A program made the translations under genes and the position numbers. Shown piece by piece: positions 34,914 to 43,536 of a DNA stretch of 64,000 bases. The stretch lies in the NCBI RefSeq assembly GCF_003729955.1, contig NZ_RJTX01000001.1, forward strand, positions 248,001-312,000, written 5' to 3'. Numbering within the stretch: position 1 is the first letter of the stretch; each line of letters starts with the position of its first letter. Origin of the DNA: Chryseobacterium daecheongense (GTDB lineage: Bacteria; Bacteroidota; Bacteroidia; Flavobacteriales; Weeksellaceae). The notes below the pieces were generated by a model. It did no database searches. It was not told where the DNA came from and saw only the letters and a list, made by a program, of their open reading frames with translations.

Positions 34914-34937
34914 AACTTCCGAAAAGTTCACCATATT
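34914..34937. promoter_or_regulatory. Operator-like repeat, copy 1 (before the AraC gene)
   Basis: 24-bp sequence containing the inverted repeat AACTTccgaaAAGTT, identical to copy 2 at 35361-35384. It ends 46 nt before the ATG of the AraC-type regulator. Confidence 0.6.
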
Positions 34938-34983
34938 GTTGTATGAAACTTTTTTAAATTTATATCCTGATTAAGTGAACACT

Positions 34984-35358
34984 ATGAATAATGACGAGAA
35001 AGCTATAAAAAGAAGTGAGGAAATTACCCATAATTATTTTTCCTTTTTAGACTGCCATATTCAGGATGTCATTCAGGGAAATACCTCTGAATTTATGGAG
35101 CTCAACGAAATTGCCGGTAAGCTTGCCGTTTCACACACTCATCTCACAGATACCATTAAAAAAGAAACGGGAAATCATCCTTGTCATTTTTATGACGCTA
35201 AAATCATTGAGCAAATTAAAATGATGCTTTTAGATACAGATAAATCTATAGCCGAAATAGCTTTTGTTTTCACTTATGACCCTTCTAATTTTTCAAAGTT
35301 CTTTAAAAAATGGACGGGGCTTACCCCGGGAGCATTTAGAAAACAAAACTTTAAATAA
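34984..35358 (+). CDS. AraC-type DNA-binding regulator (stand-alone domain)
   Basis: 124 aa from ATG at 34984 (GTG at 34975 adds three codons). It is almost only the AraC double-HTH: LNEIAGKLAVSHTHLTDTIKKETG and IAEIAFVFTYDPSNFSKFFKKWTGLTPGAFRKQ, with no effector domain. A perfect 24-bp repeat lies before it and another before the SDR gene, so it probably regulates itself and that gene. Confidence 0.88.
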   Translation: MNNDEKAIKRSEEITHNYFSFLDCHIQDVIQGNTSEFMELNEIAGKLAVSHTHLTDTIKKETGNHPCHFYDAKIIEQIKMMLLDTDKSIAEIAFVFTYDPSNFSKFFKKWTGLTPGAFRKQNFK

Positions 35359-35360
35359 AC

Positions 35361-35384
35361 AACTTCCGAAAAGTTCACCATATT
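35361..35384. promoter_or_regulatory. Operator-like repeat, copy 2 (before the SDR gene)
   Basis: Identical to 34914-34937 and ends 52 nt before the SDR start codon. A near-consensus -7 box CATATTTG follows at 35403-35410. Confidence 0.6.
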
Positions 35385-35436
35385 TCATCCGTCTTTCCTT
35401 GTCATATTTGTACTGTAAACAAATAAATATAAAATT

Positions 35437-36192
35437 ATGTCACAAAATGATTTAAGAGGTAGAGTAGTACTTATTGCGGGTGGTGGAAAAAATCTGGGCG
35501 GATTGTTAAGCAGGGATTTTGCTGCAAAGGGAGCAAAACTGGCAATACATTATAATAGTGAGAGTTCAAGAGCGGAAAGTGAGAAAACATTAGCTGAGGT
35601 AAAAGCTCTTGGGGCAGAAGCATTCTTATTCCAGGGGGATCTTACTCAAATAGAAAATATCACCAAGTTTTTTGATGAAGCCATTATGACCTTTGGTGGA
35701 ATTGATATTGCGATCAATACAGTGGGAATGGTCCTTAAAAAGCCGATTGTAGACACTACGGAAATGGAATTTGATACCATGTTCAATATCAATTCAAAAG
35801 TAGCTTATTTCTTCATTCAGGAAGCCGGTAAAAAGCTCAATGATCAGGGTAAAGTTTGTACTATTGCCACTTCTTTATTAGCCGCATATACAGGGTTATA
35901 TTCAACGTATGCGGGAGCTAAAGCTCCGGTGGAGCATTTTACAAGAATGGCATCCAAAGAATTTGGAAATAGAGGGATTTCGGTAACGGCAGTTGCGCCT
36001 GGTCCTATGGATACGCCATTCTTTTATGGACAGGAAAGTGATGAGGCAGTAGCATATCATCAATCAGCTTCAGCATTAGGCGGATTAACCGATATTAAAA
36101 ATATCGCACCGTTAATAGAGTTTTTGGTAACCGACGGTTGGTGGATTACCGGTCAGACGATATTTGCCAATGGAGGATATACGACAAGGTAA
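35437..36192 (+). CDS. Short-chain dehydrogenase/reductase
   Basis: 251 aa. The NAD(P)-binding glycine motif AGGGKNLGG is at the N-terminus, the INTVGMV strand follows, and the catalytic YxxxK is YAGAK with Ser in ATSLLAAYTG. APGPMDTPFF closes the active site. Cytoplasmic oxidoreductase of unknown substrate. Shares an operator repeat with the AraC gene 78 bp upstream, so it is likely its regulatory target. Confidence 0.9.
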   Translation: MSQNDLRGRVVLIAGGGKNLGGLLSRDFAAKGAKLAIHYNSESSRAESEKTLAEVKALGAEAFLFQGDLTQIENITKFFDEAIMTFGGIDIAINTVGMVLKKPIVDTTEMEFDTMFNINSKVAYFFIQEAGKKLNDQGKVCTIATSLLAAYTGLYSTYAGAKAPVEHFTRMASKEFGNRGISVTAVAPGPMDTPFFYGQESDEAVAYHQSASALGGLTDIKNIAPLIEFLVTDGWWITGQTIFANGGYTTR

Positions 36193-36214
36193 TTGATTTT
36201 AAAGTTTTATAAAT

Positions 36215-36246
36215 GAGGCGATTGTGAAAGCAATCGTCTTTTTTTG
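36215..36246 (+). terminator. Terminator after the SDR gene
   Basis: GGCGATTG pairs with CAATCGTC across a 6-nt loop and is followed by seven T residues. Confidence 0.7.
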
Positions 36247-36412
36247 TGACAAATTAAGAATTTGTTCCATTTTTTTGTTAATTTAATAGAAAAATAAAAA
36301 CAACAAATGAATAGTTAAATTCTTAGAAAAATCACCTTAAAAATGTGAAATAATCTGATTTTCAATAGATAGTTTAAAAGAATACCACACATAGTTTTTT
36401 TTTAATTAAAGG

Positions 36413-36444
36413 TTGAAAATCTGGCTTCAAAAATCATATATTTG
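36413..36444 (+). promoter_or_regulatory. Promoter of the alpha-oxoamine synthase gene
   Basis: TTG (36413-36415), 21-bp spacer, TATATTTG (36437-36444): a full match to the Bacteroidota consensus. It sits inside the long open frame, showing that the ATG at 36474 is the true start. Confidence 0.7.
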
Positions 36445-36473
36445 TTTCTTTAAACAGCTAAAACAATTAAGGA

Positions 36474-37732
36474 TGAATATTGATTTTTTAACAGCCACAT
36501 TTAAGGATTTTGAGAATATCCCGGATTACGATATTGCTCAAAGAGCAGATTATTTTTATGAATTTCTGAATCATATGAAATCTAGAGGACACATGAATTA
36601 CAGATTAAAAAATGTTTCGGGAACCAATGCAACATTAAATATAAATATTGCAGACCAGAAAAAGGAATATGTAAGTTTCGTTTCCAGTGATTATTTGGGA
36701 TTTACACAACATCCCAAAGTAAAGCAGGCCGCTATTGAAGGGATTGAAAAATATGGAACAGGTACAGGAGCTACACCTCTTATCGGGGGATATTTTGATT
36801 ATCATTATGCATTGGAAAAAACAATCGCCAATTTTTTCGGAAGAAATGAAGATGAAGCAGTAATCTATACTACGGGATATACGGCTAATAGTGCCACTTT
36901 GCAGATTTTAATGCATAAAGAAGATTTGGCTATTTTAGATATGGCTGTACATGCCAGTGTGCATGAAGGATGTGCTTTTACCAATAAAAAAACATTTCCG
37001 CACAATAATTTGGAAGCTTTGGAACACATTTTGAAGATATCTGAAAATACGTACCGTACAAAACTTGTTGTAGTAGATGGAGTATATTCCCAGGATGGTG
37101 ATACTTCGCGTCTCAATGAGATATACGATCTTGTAAAAAAGTACAATGCTTACCTTATGGTGGATGATGTACATGGTGTTGGGATTTTAGGTGAAACCGG
37201 AAGAGGAACAATAGAGCAGGCTGGCTTACTGGATAAAGTAGATTTCATCACAGGTACATTCAGCAAAACATTTGGTAACTTAGGAGGATTTGTGATCACG
37301 AATAAAAAAATCGCATCATTCCTTAAATTCCAATCCAGACAGCAGATTTTCTCAGCAACAGCTCCTCCTTCTTCTTTAGGAATCGTAAAAGCAATCGACT
37401 TGATTGATGAAGAACCTATTTGGAGAGAAAAGCTATGGAACAATATCAATTACTTTAAAAAAGGTCTTGATGATTTGGGTCTGGATACCGGAGTTACCTG
37501 TTCTGCAATTATTCCCGTGAAAATAGGAGATCAGAATAAAATGTGGGACATCGGAAGAATACTGATTGAAAAAGGAGTGTATACCAATCCTATTATGTAT
37601 CCTGCCGTGGCAAGAAAAGATGCACGTATCAGAATGAGTGTAACAGCCAGACATGAGAGAGAGCATCTGGACAAAACATTAAATGTATTTGATGACATTA
37701 ATAAAAAAATGCATATCGCGAAAAAACAATAA
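36474..37732 (+). CDS. PLP-dependent alpha-oxoamine synthase (SPT/KBL/CFAT family)
   Basis: 419 aa from ATG 36474. Family motifs: YGTGTGATPLIGGYFDYH, DDVHGVGILGETGRG and the PLP-lysine motif GTFSKTFGNLGG. The family condenses an amino acid with an acyl thioester: serine palmitoyltransferase, 2-amino-3-ketobutyrate CoA ligase, AONS, or the cysteate acyltransferase of flavobacterial sulfonolipids. The sequence alone does not settle which; sphingolipid or sulfonolipid synthesis is plausible in this group. TetR gene follows after 3 nt. Confidence 0.8.
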
Positions 37733-37735
37733 ATT

Positions 37736-38368
37736 ATGCCTAGAAAAGTAGTGCAAGGTCCTATTAGGGACAAAGAGAAGACAAAACAAAAACTGCTTGC
37801 AGCAGTGGGTAAAATCCTGAGAGTAAAAGGCTACTCAGGATTAAAAGTAAGTAAGATTGCGGCTGTAGCCGGTTTTGATAAAAAACTGATCTACGAGTAT
37901 TTCGGCAGTACAGACAAACTTATTGATGAATATATTAAGTCTCAGGATTACTGGAGTAAGTTTAATCCGAATGTAGAAGAGGAAAAAGTAACAACAATAG
38001 GTAAAGAAGTTCTTACTCAGGGAATATTGATGCAATTTGAAAGTTTGAAGAAAAATAAAGAACTTCAAAAAATTATTCTTTGGGAGCTTTCCGAAAGCAA
38101 GCCTATACTTAAAAAATTAGTACAGCAAAGAGAAGATGTAGGAGCTGAACTATTTGCCGTTACAGATCCGATTTTTGGGGAAAATGCCAAAAGATTTAGA
38201 GCCATCTTAGCTTTGATTGTATCAGGAACTTATTATCTGAATCTATATCCGGCATATAACGCCAATGAATTTTGCGGGCTTGATATGAAAACGGATGAAG
38301 GCCGATCTGAAATTGAAAAAGCGATTGTTGATATCGTAGATTTTGCATATCAGAAAGCGGAAAAGTAA
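37736..38368 (+). CDS. TetR-family transcriptional regulator
   Basis: 210 aa. The N-terminal HTH LLAAVGKILRVKGYSGLKVSKIAAVAGFDKKLIYEYFGSTDKLI is typical TetR; the ligand-binding C-terminus is not assigned. Directly downstream of the oxoamine synthase (3-nt gap) and probably co-transcribed, so it may sense a lipid-pathway ligand. Confidence 0.9.
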   Translation: MPRKVVQGPIRDKEKTKQKLLAAVGKILRVKGYSGLKVSKIAAVAGFDKKLIYEYFGSTDKLIDEYIKSQDYWSKFNPNVEEEKVTTIGKEVLTQGILMQFESLKKNKELQKIILWELSESKPILKKLVQQREDVGAELFAVTDPIFGENAKRFRAILALIVSGTYYLNLYPAYNANEFCGLDMKTDEGRSEIEKAIVDIVDFAYQKAEK

Positions 38369-38449
38369 TTAATAGTTTTCGGGTTTAACCAAAAATGATT
38401 TTGTTGATAATTTGAAGACTTTTGGCTTTCAAATTAGAACTATATTTCT

Positions 38450-38457
38450 TACTTTTG
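38450..38457 (+). promoter_or_regulatory. -7 box directly before dnaX
   Basis: TACTTTTG fits TAnnTTTG and ends 4 nt before the ATG at 38462, so the transcript would start at or next to the start codon (leaderless or nearly so). Confidence 0.45.
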
Positions 38458-38461
38458 GCCA

Positions 38462-40158
38462 ATGGAAAATTTTATAGTATCTGCAAGGAAATACCGTCCA
38501 CAAGAGTTTGAAACTGTTGTTGGGCAATCTCACATTACGGATACTTTAGAGCATGCGATTGGGGAAAACCAGCTGGCTCAGGCCTTACTGTTTTGTGGGC
38601 CTCGTGGAGTGGGGAAGACAACCTGTGCCCGTATCCTGGCGAGAAAAATCAATGAAAAAGATGGCTCCGTTTCAGAAGACGGATTTGCATACAATATCTA
38701 TGAACTGGATGCCGCATCCAACAACTCAGTGGATGATATCCGTGAGCTAATAGATCAGGTTCGTTTTGCACCTCAGGTGGGTAAATATAAAGTATATATC
38801 ATCGATGAGGTTCATATGTTGTCTTCTGCTGCTTTCAACGCTTTTCTTAAGACGTTGGAGGAGCCGCCCGCACATGCTATTTTCATCCTGGCAACTACAG
38901 AAAAGCATAAGATCATTCCAACAATTTTATCACGTTGTCAGATCTATGATTTCAAAAGGATTACTATTGAAGATATTCAGGGGCATTTAAGAAAAATTGC
39001 TCAGCAGGAATCTATTCAGTATGAAGATGATGCTTTATACCTGATTGCTCAAAAAGCAGACGGTGCTTTGAGGGATGCTCTTTCCATATTCGACAGGCTT
39101 TCTACATTCTCCCAGAAAAATATTACCCTTGCAAAAGCAGCAGAGGTTCTCAATATTCTGGACTATGACCAATACTTGAATATTGTAGATCTCGCTAAAG
39201 AAAATAAAATTCCGGAAGTGCTTTTTGCTTTTAATGAAATTGTGAAAAGAGGTTTTGATCCGCATATATTCATTGCAGGACTAGGAAATCATTTCAGAGA
39301 TCTGATGATGGCTCAGAATGCTTCTACCATAGATTTAATTGAAGTAGGTGAAAAAACAAAAACAAAATTTGTTGAGCAAGGACAAAAATGGACTGCACAA
39401 CAACTGATCGACGCCATAGAAATCTGTAATTATGCCGATATTAACTATAAAAACTCTAAGAATCCTAGACTGACTGTTGAAATTGCATTGATGCAATTGG
39501 CTTCTTTGACCGCTGGTTTGGATTCTAAAAAAAAAAATTCATAATATTAGCACCATTTCTTCATGAAAAAATTGAGGTAAAGCCTGTAAGCCAACCGCAA
39601 AAAATTGAAGAAAAAGTTGAAAAGATTGAAAGCGTTGATAATAATATTCCCCAGGAAATTGTTATTAAAAAGGCTTCAAAACCTTTATCCAGACAAACGG
39701 TTTCTTCAGGTTTCAGCATTCATTCCTTCTTAAATAAAGAAGAAAAAGAGGAAGAAGAAGAATCTCATGCTGTAAAAACAGAAAATCTTCCGCAAAATCA
39801 CTTTACCGAAACCGACCTGCAAATGGAATGGAATTTGTTATTGAAACAGCTCCAGTCTAAAGATCCATTTGTATTTAACGCGATCAAAGCATTTAAACTG
39901 GTTAAAACAGATGAAAATGCGATCAGGGTTTTATATCCTTCGGACTCCGCTAAGGTGGAATTTGATAAAATAAGTGGAGAATTTTTTAATCATTTCAAAA
40001 GGAAAGTTCATAACTATGCTATTGAAGTGGAATATAAGAAAGACCACGAAAATCTTAAGATTGAAGTCGTTACCAAAAAGAAAGTTTTTGAAAAATTTGT
40101 GGATAAAAATCCATTACTCAAAGATTTGGACGATTTATTACGGTTTGATTTGACATAA
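38462..40158 (+). CDS. dnaX: DNA polymerase III subunits gamma and tau, with frame change at an A11 tract
   Basis: The first 360 aa (38462-39544) hold the clamp-loader ATPase: Walker A GPRGVGKTT, DEVHMLS, ILATTEKHKIIPTILSRCQ. The zinc-finger Cys module usual before ELDAASNNSVDDIREL is absent. The frame ends at TAA right after eleven A (39527-39537). The -1 frame is open from the A tract to 40158 and encodes a charged linker and a C-terminal tau-like domain (MEWNLLLKQLQ...). One extra A or a -1 slip would give about 565 aa. Either programmed slippage giving two products, or a homopolymer sequencing error. Confidence 0.85.
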
Positions 40159-40172
40159 ATTGTCTATATTTG
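40145..40172 (+). promoter_or_regulatory. Promoter of the aromatic operon leader
   Basis: TTG (40145-40147), 17-bp spacer, TATATTTG (40165-40172). It overlaps the dnaX stop and predicts a start near 40178, giving a leader of about 380 nt before the DAHP synthase gene. Confidence 0.6.
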
Positions 40173-40261
40173 TCAAATCATTTTGTAAAAAGAACTTTTA
40201 CAAAGCATAAAAAAAATATTTAAAAAAGTTAAAAACTACACAGAATCAGATATTTATAAAA

Positions 40262-40390
40262 GTGGAAAAATTATTTATCCCATATCTGTCTTTTCGTAAA
40301 GCTGCTTATTTCGTAAGCGGTTATTTTAGCTTTTCTACTATCTATTATAGAAATTTCAGAAACTATTACCGATTTTATTGGTATTGTTAA
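40262..40390 (+). CDS. Aromatic-rich leader peptide (putative attenuator)
   Basis: A 42-codon frame from GTG 40262 to TAA 40388-40390. The peptide has 7 Phe, 9 Tyr and 1 Trp, and its last 15 residues are YYRNFRNYYRFYWYC. It lies between the promoter at 40145-40172 and the gene for the first enzyme of aromatic amino-acid synthesis. This is the classical design of ribosome-mediated attenuation: scarcity of Phe/Tyr/Trp-tRNA stalls translation and changes leader folding. The frame has no ATG, so the GTG start is inferred. Confidence 0.7.
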   Translation: MEKLFIPYLSFRKAAYFVSGYFSFSTIYYRNFRNYYRFYWYC

Positions 40391-40496
40391 CTGAATTTCT
40401 TTCACAAAAAATACAGGTATTCTAAGAGCTCTCTTAATTTCCTGAACCCATTAAAATTTTAACGGCATTTTTTGAAAGGAATTATAAAGTAAATTT
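40335..40496 (+). promoter_or_regulatory. Candidate antiterminator/terminator region of the leader
   Basis: AGAAATTTCAG (starting about 40349, in the leader peptide) can pair with CTGAATTTCT (40391-40400) after the stop codon. TACCGAT-TTT-ATTGGTA forms a hairpin over the last aromatic codons. Downstream, CAGG...CCTG with TAAGAG/CTCTTA forms a hairpin at about 40424-40454, and CCATTAA/TTAACGG (one mismatch) at about 40458-40475 is followed by six T. Mutually exclusive folds are plausible but were not computed. Confidence 0.4.
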
Positions 40497-40559
40497 TATA
40501 ATGAACGAACTATTGGTGTAATTTTAAAAAGAAATAAGAATATTAACAAAAATAAAAAG

Positions 40560-41639
40560 ATGAATTTAAAAGATTTGAAGAATGAGTGGATCAACGAGTT
40601 TTCGCAGCCACTGATGATTGCAGGACCTTGTAGCGCGGAAAGTGAAGCTCAGATGCTGGAAACTGCCAGAAGGATAAAGGAAACTCAGGCGCAGGTACCT
40701 ATTTTCCGTGCTGGAATATGGAAACCACGTACAAAGCCGAATGGTTTTGAAGGAGTAGGAGTGATAGGCTTGAATTGGCTTAAAAAAGTGAAAGAAGAAT
40801 ATGGTTTCAAAACAGCAACGGAAGTTGCCAATGCACACCACGTTTTTGCAGCGCTTGAAGCTGATGTAGATATTCTTTGGATTGGAGCCCGTTCTACGGT
40901 AAATCCTTTTACCGTTCAGGAAATTGCCATGGCTTTAAGAGGAACCAATAAACCTGTACTGGTTAAAAACCCTGTAAATCCGGATCTTGCTTTATGGATC
41001 GGGGCCCTGGAAAGACTTTTAGGACAGGATATTAAAAACTTAGGAGTTATTCACAGAGGATTTTCAACCTACCAGAAAACAAAATACAGAAATAACCCGA
41101 ACTGGCAGATCGCTTTGGATTTCAAAAGCCAGTTCCCGAATATTCCAATGCTGATAGACCCTTCCCACATTTGTGGAAACAGAACAGGGTTGGCCGATGT
41201 TACCCAGGAAGCCATGAACGTAGGTTATCAGGGAGCTATTATTGAATCTCACTCAAATCCTGATGAAGCTTGGAGTGATGCTTCACAGCAAATTACTCCG
41301 GAGGTTCTGGCTGAACTGATCGGTAATTTAAAAGTGAGAAATTCAGGATTGGCGGGATTTGATGAAGCGATGGGAAGACACAGGACTTTAATTTCAGACA
41401 TCGACTTCCAACTGATTGAACTTCTTTCTCAAAGGATGAAAATCTCTGAAAAAATTGGTAAACTGAAAAAAGAAAATGACATTGCTATTTTCCAGCCGGA
41501 ACGTTGGAAAGTGATTACGGAATATGCCGTTCAGAAGGCAAAAGAAACCGGAATGTCACAAGAGTTTATTGAAAAGGTATTCAAGGCGATCCACGAAGAA
41601 TCTATTGAAGTACAGAATAATATTATGATAGACAGGTAA
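40560..41639 (+). CDS. DAHP synthase / chorismate mutase fusion
   Basis: 359 aa. The N-terminal ~260 residues are a type I-beta DAHP synthase (MIAGPCSAESEAQM, FRAGIWKPRTKPNGFEG, DPSHICGNR), which makes 3-deoxy-arabino-heptulosonate-7-phosphate from PEP and erythrose-4-phosphate. The C-terminal ~90 residues (DIDFQLIELLSQRMKISEKIGKLKKEN) are an AroQ-type chorismate mutase, converting chorismate to prephenate. In related fusions the mutase domain also gives feedback inhibition by aromatic end products. The 380-nt leader encodes an aromatic peptide. Confidence 0.95.
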   Translation: MNLKDLKNEWINEFSQPLMIAGPCSAESEAQMLETARRIKETQAQVPIFRAGIWKPRTKPNGFEGVGVIGLNWLKKVKEEYGFKTATEVANAHHVFAALEADVDILWIGARSTVNPFTVQEIAMALRGTNKPVLVKNPVNPDLALWIGALERLLGQDIKNLGVIHRGFSTYQKTKYRNNPNWQIALDFKSQFPNIPMLIDPSHICGNRTGLADVTQEAMNVGYQGAIIESHSNPDEAWSDASQQITPEVLAELIGNLKVRNSGLAGFDEAMGRHRTLISDIDFQLIELLSQRMKISEKIGKLKKENDIAIFQPERWKVITEYAVQKAKETGMSQEFIEKVFKAIHEESIEVQNNIMIDR

Positions 41640-41735
41640 TAGATTGTAGGTATTAAAAGTTAGGGCTTAGATTTCAGGCCTAGGAAAATGAATAAACATC
41701 ATTTCTCGACCTCTGAAACCTAAGCCCTAATTCCT

Positions 41736-41743
41736 TATATTTG
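41736..41743 (+). promoter_or_regulatory. -7 box of rsgA
   Basis: TATATTTG, exact consensus, 15 nt before the ATG at 41759. Argues against the upstream TTG at 41741 as start. Confidence 0.5.
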
Positions 41744-41758
41744 CATCCAGTAATCAAT

Positions 41759-42685
41759 ATGAAAGGAAAAATCATTAAATCTACGGGAAGCTGGTATCAG
41801 GTTTTAGACTTGGAAACAAACAAGATTTTCGAGGCCAGAATCCGCGGCAAGTTTAAGCTGATTAAAACCAGGCTCACCAATCCGCTTGCTGTAGGAGATT
41901 TTGTGGAATTTCAACTTGAACAGGATGATATTGCATGGATCACTAAGATTGAACCACGCAAAAATTACCTGATCAGGAAATCCGTTAACCTTTCAAAAGA
42001 GGCACACATCATTGCTTCCAATATTGATTTGGCATGTTTTATCTTTACTTTGAAACATCCGGAGACTTCTTTAGGTTTCCTTGACAGATTTCTGGCATGC
42101 TGTGAAGCCTACAATATACAGCCTTTGATTTTATTCAATAAAATGGATGTGTTGGATGCCGAAGAAATAGAAGCGGTAAAAGATATTGAATTCCTTTATC
42201 AGGAAATAGGGTACAATACCATGCAGATCTCCTCCTATTCCAAACTTAATCTTGAAGCTCTTCAGGAGCTGTTGAAAGATAAAACATCAGTGTTTTTCGG
42301 ACACTCAGGATGTGGAAAATCTACTTTGGTGAATGCACTTCAGCCGGGGCTGAATTTAAAAACCTCTGAAATTTCAGATACTCATTTGAAAGGAAAGCAT
42401 ACCACCACTTTTGCCCAGATGCACTTTTGGGACTTCGGCGGAAACGTTATTGATACTCCCGGAGTTCGTGAGTTTGCTATGATCGATATTGAGAAAGAAG
42501 AGGTCCAACATTATTTTCCTGAGATCTTCAAAAAGAGGGAAGAATGTAAATTTCACAACTGTCTCCACATCAATGAGCCTAAATGTGCCGTTATTGATGC
42601 TCTTGAGACCGGAGAGATTCAAATTTCCAGATATTCTACCTATATCAAATTGATGGAAGAGGCGGAAGAAATTTCTCAAAAATAA
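41759..42685 (+). CDS. rsgA: Ribosome small-subunit GTPase RsgA
   Basis: 308 aa from ATG 41759 (MKGKIIKSTGSWYQVLD). An N-terminal OB-fold is followed by a circularly permuted GTPase with G4 NKMD, then G1 GHSGCGKST, then G3 DTPGVREFAM. The C-terminal zinc knuckle is CKFHNCLHINEPKCAV. RsgA helps late maturation of the 30S subunit and hydrolyses GTP when bound to it. Monocistronic. Confidence 0.96.
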   Translation: MKGKIIKSTGSWYQVLDLETNKIFEARIRGKFKLIKTRLTNPLAVGDFVEFQLEQDDIAWITKIEPRKNYLIRKSVNLSKEAHIIASNIDLACFIFTLKHPETSLGFLDRFLACCEAYNIQPLILFNKMDVLDAEEIEAVKDIEFLYQEIGYNTMQISSYSKLNLEALQELLKDKTSVFFGHSGCGKSTLVNALQPGLNLKTSEISDTHLKGKHTTTFAQMHFWDFGGNVIDTPGVREFAMIDIEKEEVQHYFPEIFKKREECKFHNCLHINEPKCAVIDALETGEIQISRYSTYIKLMEEAEEISQK

Positions 42686-43009
42686 ATTCAATTAATATTA
42701 ATGATTTGTAATATATCTCTGTTTTTTATTTAAACAGAGAGTGCTTTTTATTTAAATAATTCACCATTTTCAAGTTTAGGGTTAATTTTTGGGGATGCCG
42801 ATCAATAAAAAACCCAGCCGAAGCTGGGTAAAAACTAATAACCATGAAAACTCAAATTAAACATGAGAATCGCAATAGAATAAACAATTACTGTGCCAAA
42901 AATTAGTTCACACTTTCTTAATAAAAGTTATTTTTATGTTAAAAAAACTTTAAAATTAAACTAAAGAATATTTTTTGTAATTTTGCGCCATTAAAAATTT
43001 AAAATATTT
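42686..43009 (-). other. rsgA-ndk intergenic region with a minus-strand terminator
   Basis: ACCCAGC (42812-42818) pairs with GCTGGGT (42823-42829) around CGAA, with a T tract only on the minus strand (about 42805-42811), so something transcribed leftward ends here although no minus-strand gene is present. A 29-nt segment (42830-42858) recurs at 46100-46128 with three mismatches. The ndk promoter -7 box TAATTTTG is at 42978-42985. Confidence 0.5.
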
Positions 43010-43426
43010 ATGTCTAACATTACATTTACTATGATCAAGCCGGACGCTGTTGCCGACGGACATATTGGAGCTATATTAGGAAAGATTGCAGAAGCTGGAT
43101 TTAAAATCAAAGCATTGAAGCTTACTCAGCTGACTGTTGCTGATGCTAAAAAATTCTATGAAGTACATTCAGAAAGACCATTCTATGGAGAATTAGTAGA
43201 ATTTATGAGCTCTGGACCAATCGTAGCTGCAATTTTAGAAAAAGAAAATGCTGTTGAAAGTTTCAGAACGTTAATCGGTTCTACTAACCCTGCTGAAGCT
43301 GCTGAAGGAACTATCAGAAAAATGTTTGCAAGAAGCATCGGAGAAAACGCAGTTCATGGTTCAGATTCTGATGAGAATGCATTAATCGAAGCTCAATTCC
43401 ATTTTTCAGGAAGAGAGATTTTCTAA
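43010..43426 (+). CDS. ndk: Nucleoside diphosphate kinase
   Basis: 138 aa, standard length. Starts [18 protein letters not shown]; the active-site motif is [12 protein letters not shown] with the phospho-accepting His, and FHFSGREIF ends the protein. Balances NTP/NDP pools using ATP. Own promoter at 42978-42985 and a terminator just downstream. Confidence 0.97.
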   Translation: MSNITFTMIKPDAVADGHIGAILGKIAEAGFKIKALKLTQLTVADAKKFYEVHSERPFYGELVEFMSSGPIVAAILEKENAVESFRTLIGSTNPAEAAEGTIRKMFARSIGENAVHGSDSDENALIEAQFHFSGREIF

Positions 43427-43450
43427 TCAATCAACAATTATTTCAACATA

Positions 43451-43480
43451 AAAATCCAGAGAATTTCTCTGGATTTTGTT
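43451..43480. terminator. Bidirectional terminator after ndk
   Basis: A 12-bp perfect stem (43451-43462 with 43466-43477), A-rich before and T-rich after, between ndk (+) and the fucosidase remnant (-). Confidence 0.75.
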
Positions 43481-43536
43481 ATTTAAGACATTGTGTCACA
43501 ATAAATAGCGCTGTCATTCTGTCTCACCGGAAACCG

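Noticed and set aside
36413..36473. Upstream TTG start for the alpha-oxoamine synthase
   Set aside because: This stretch contains the full promoter (TTG-N21-TATATTTG), so it cannot be part of the mRNA's coding region.
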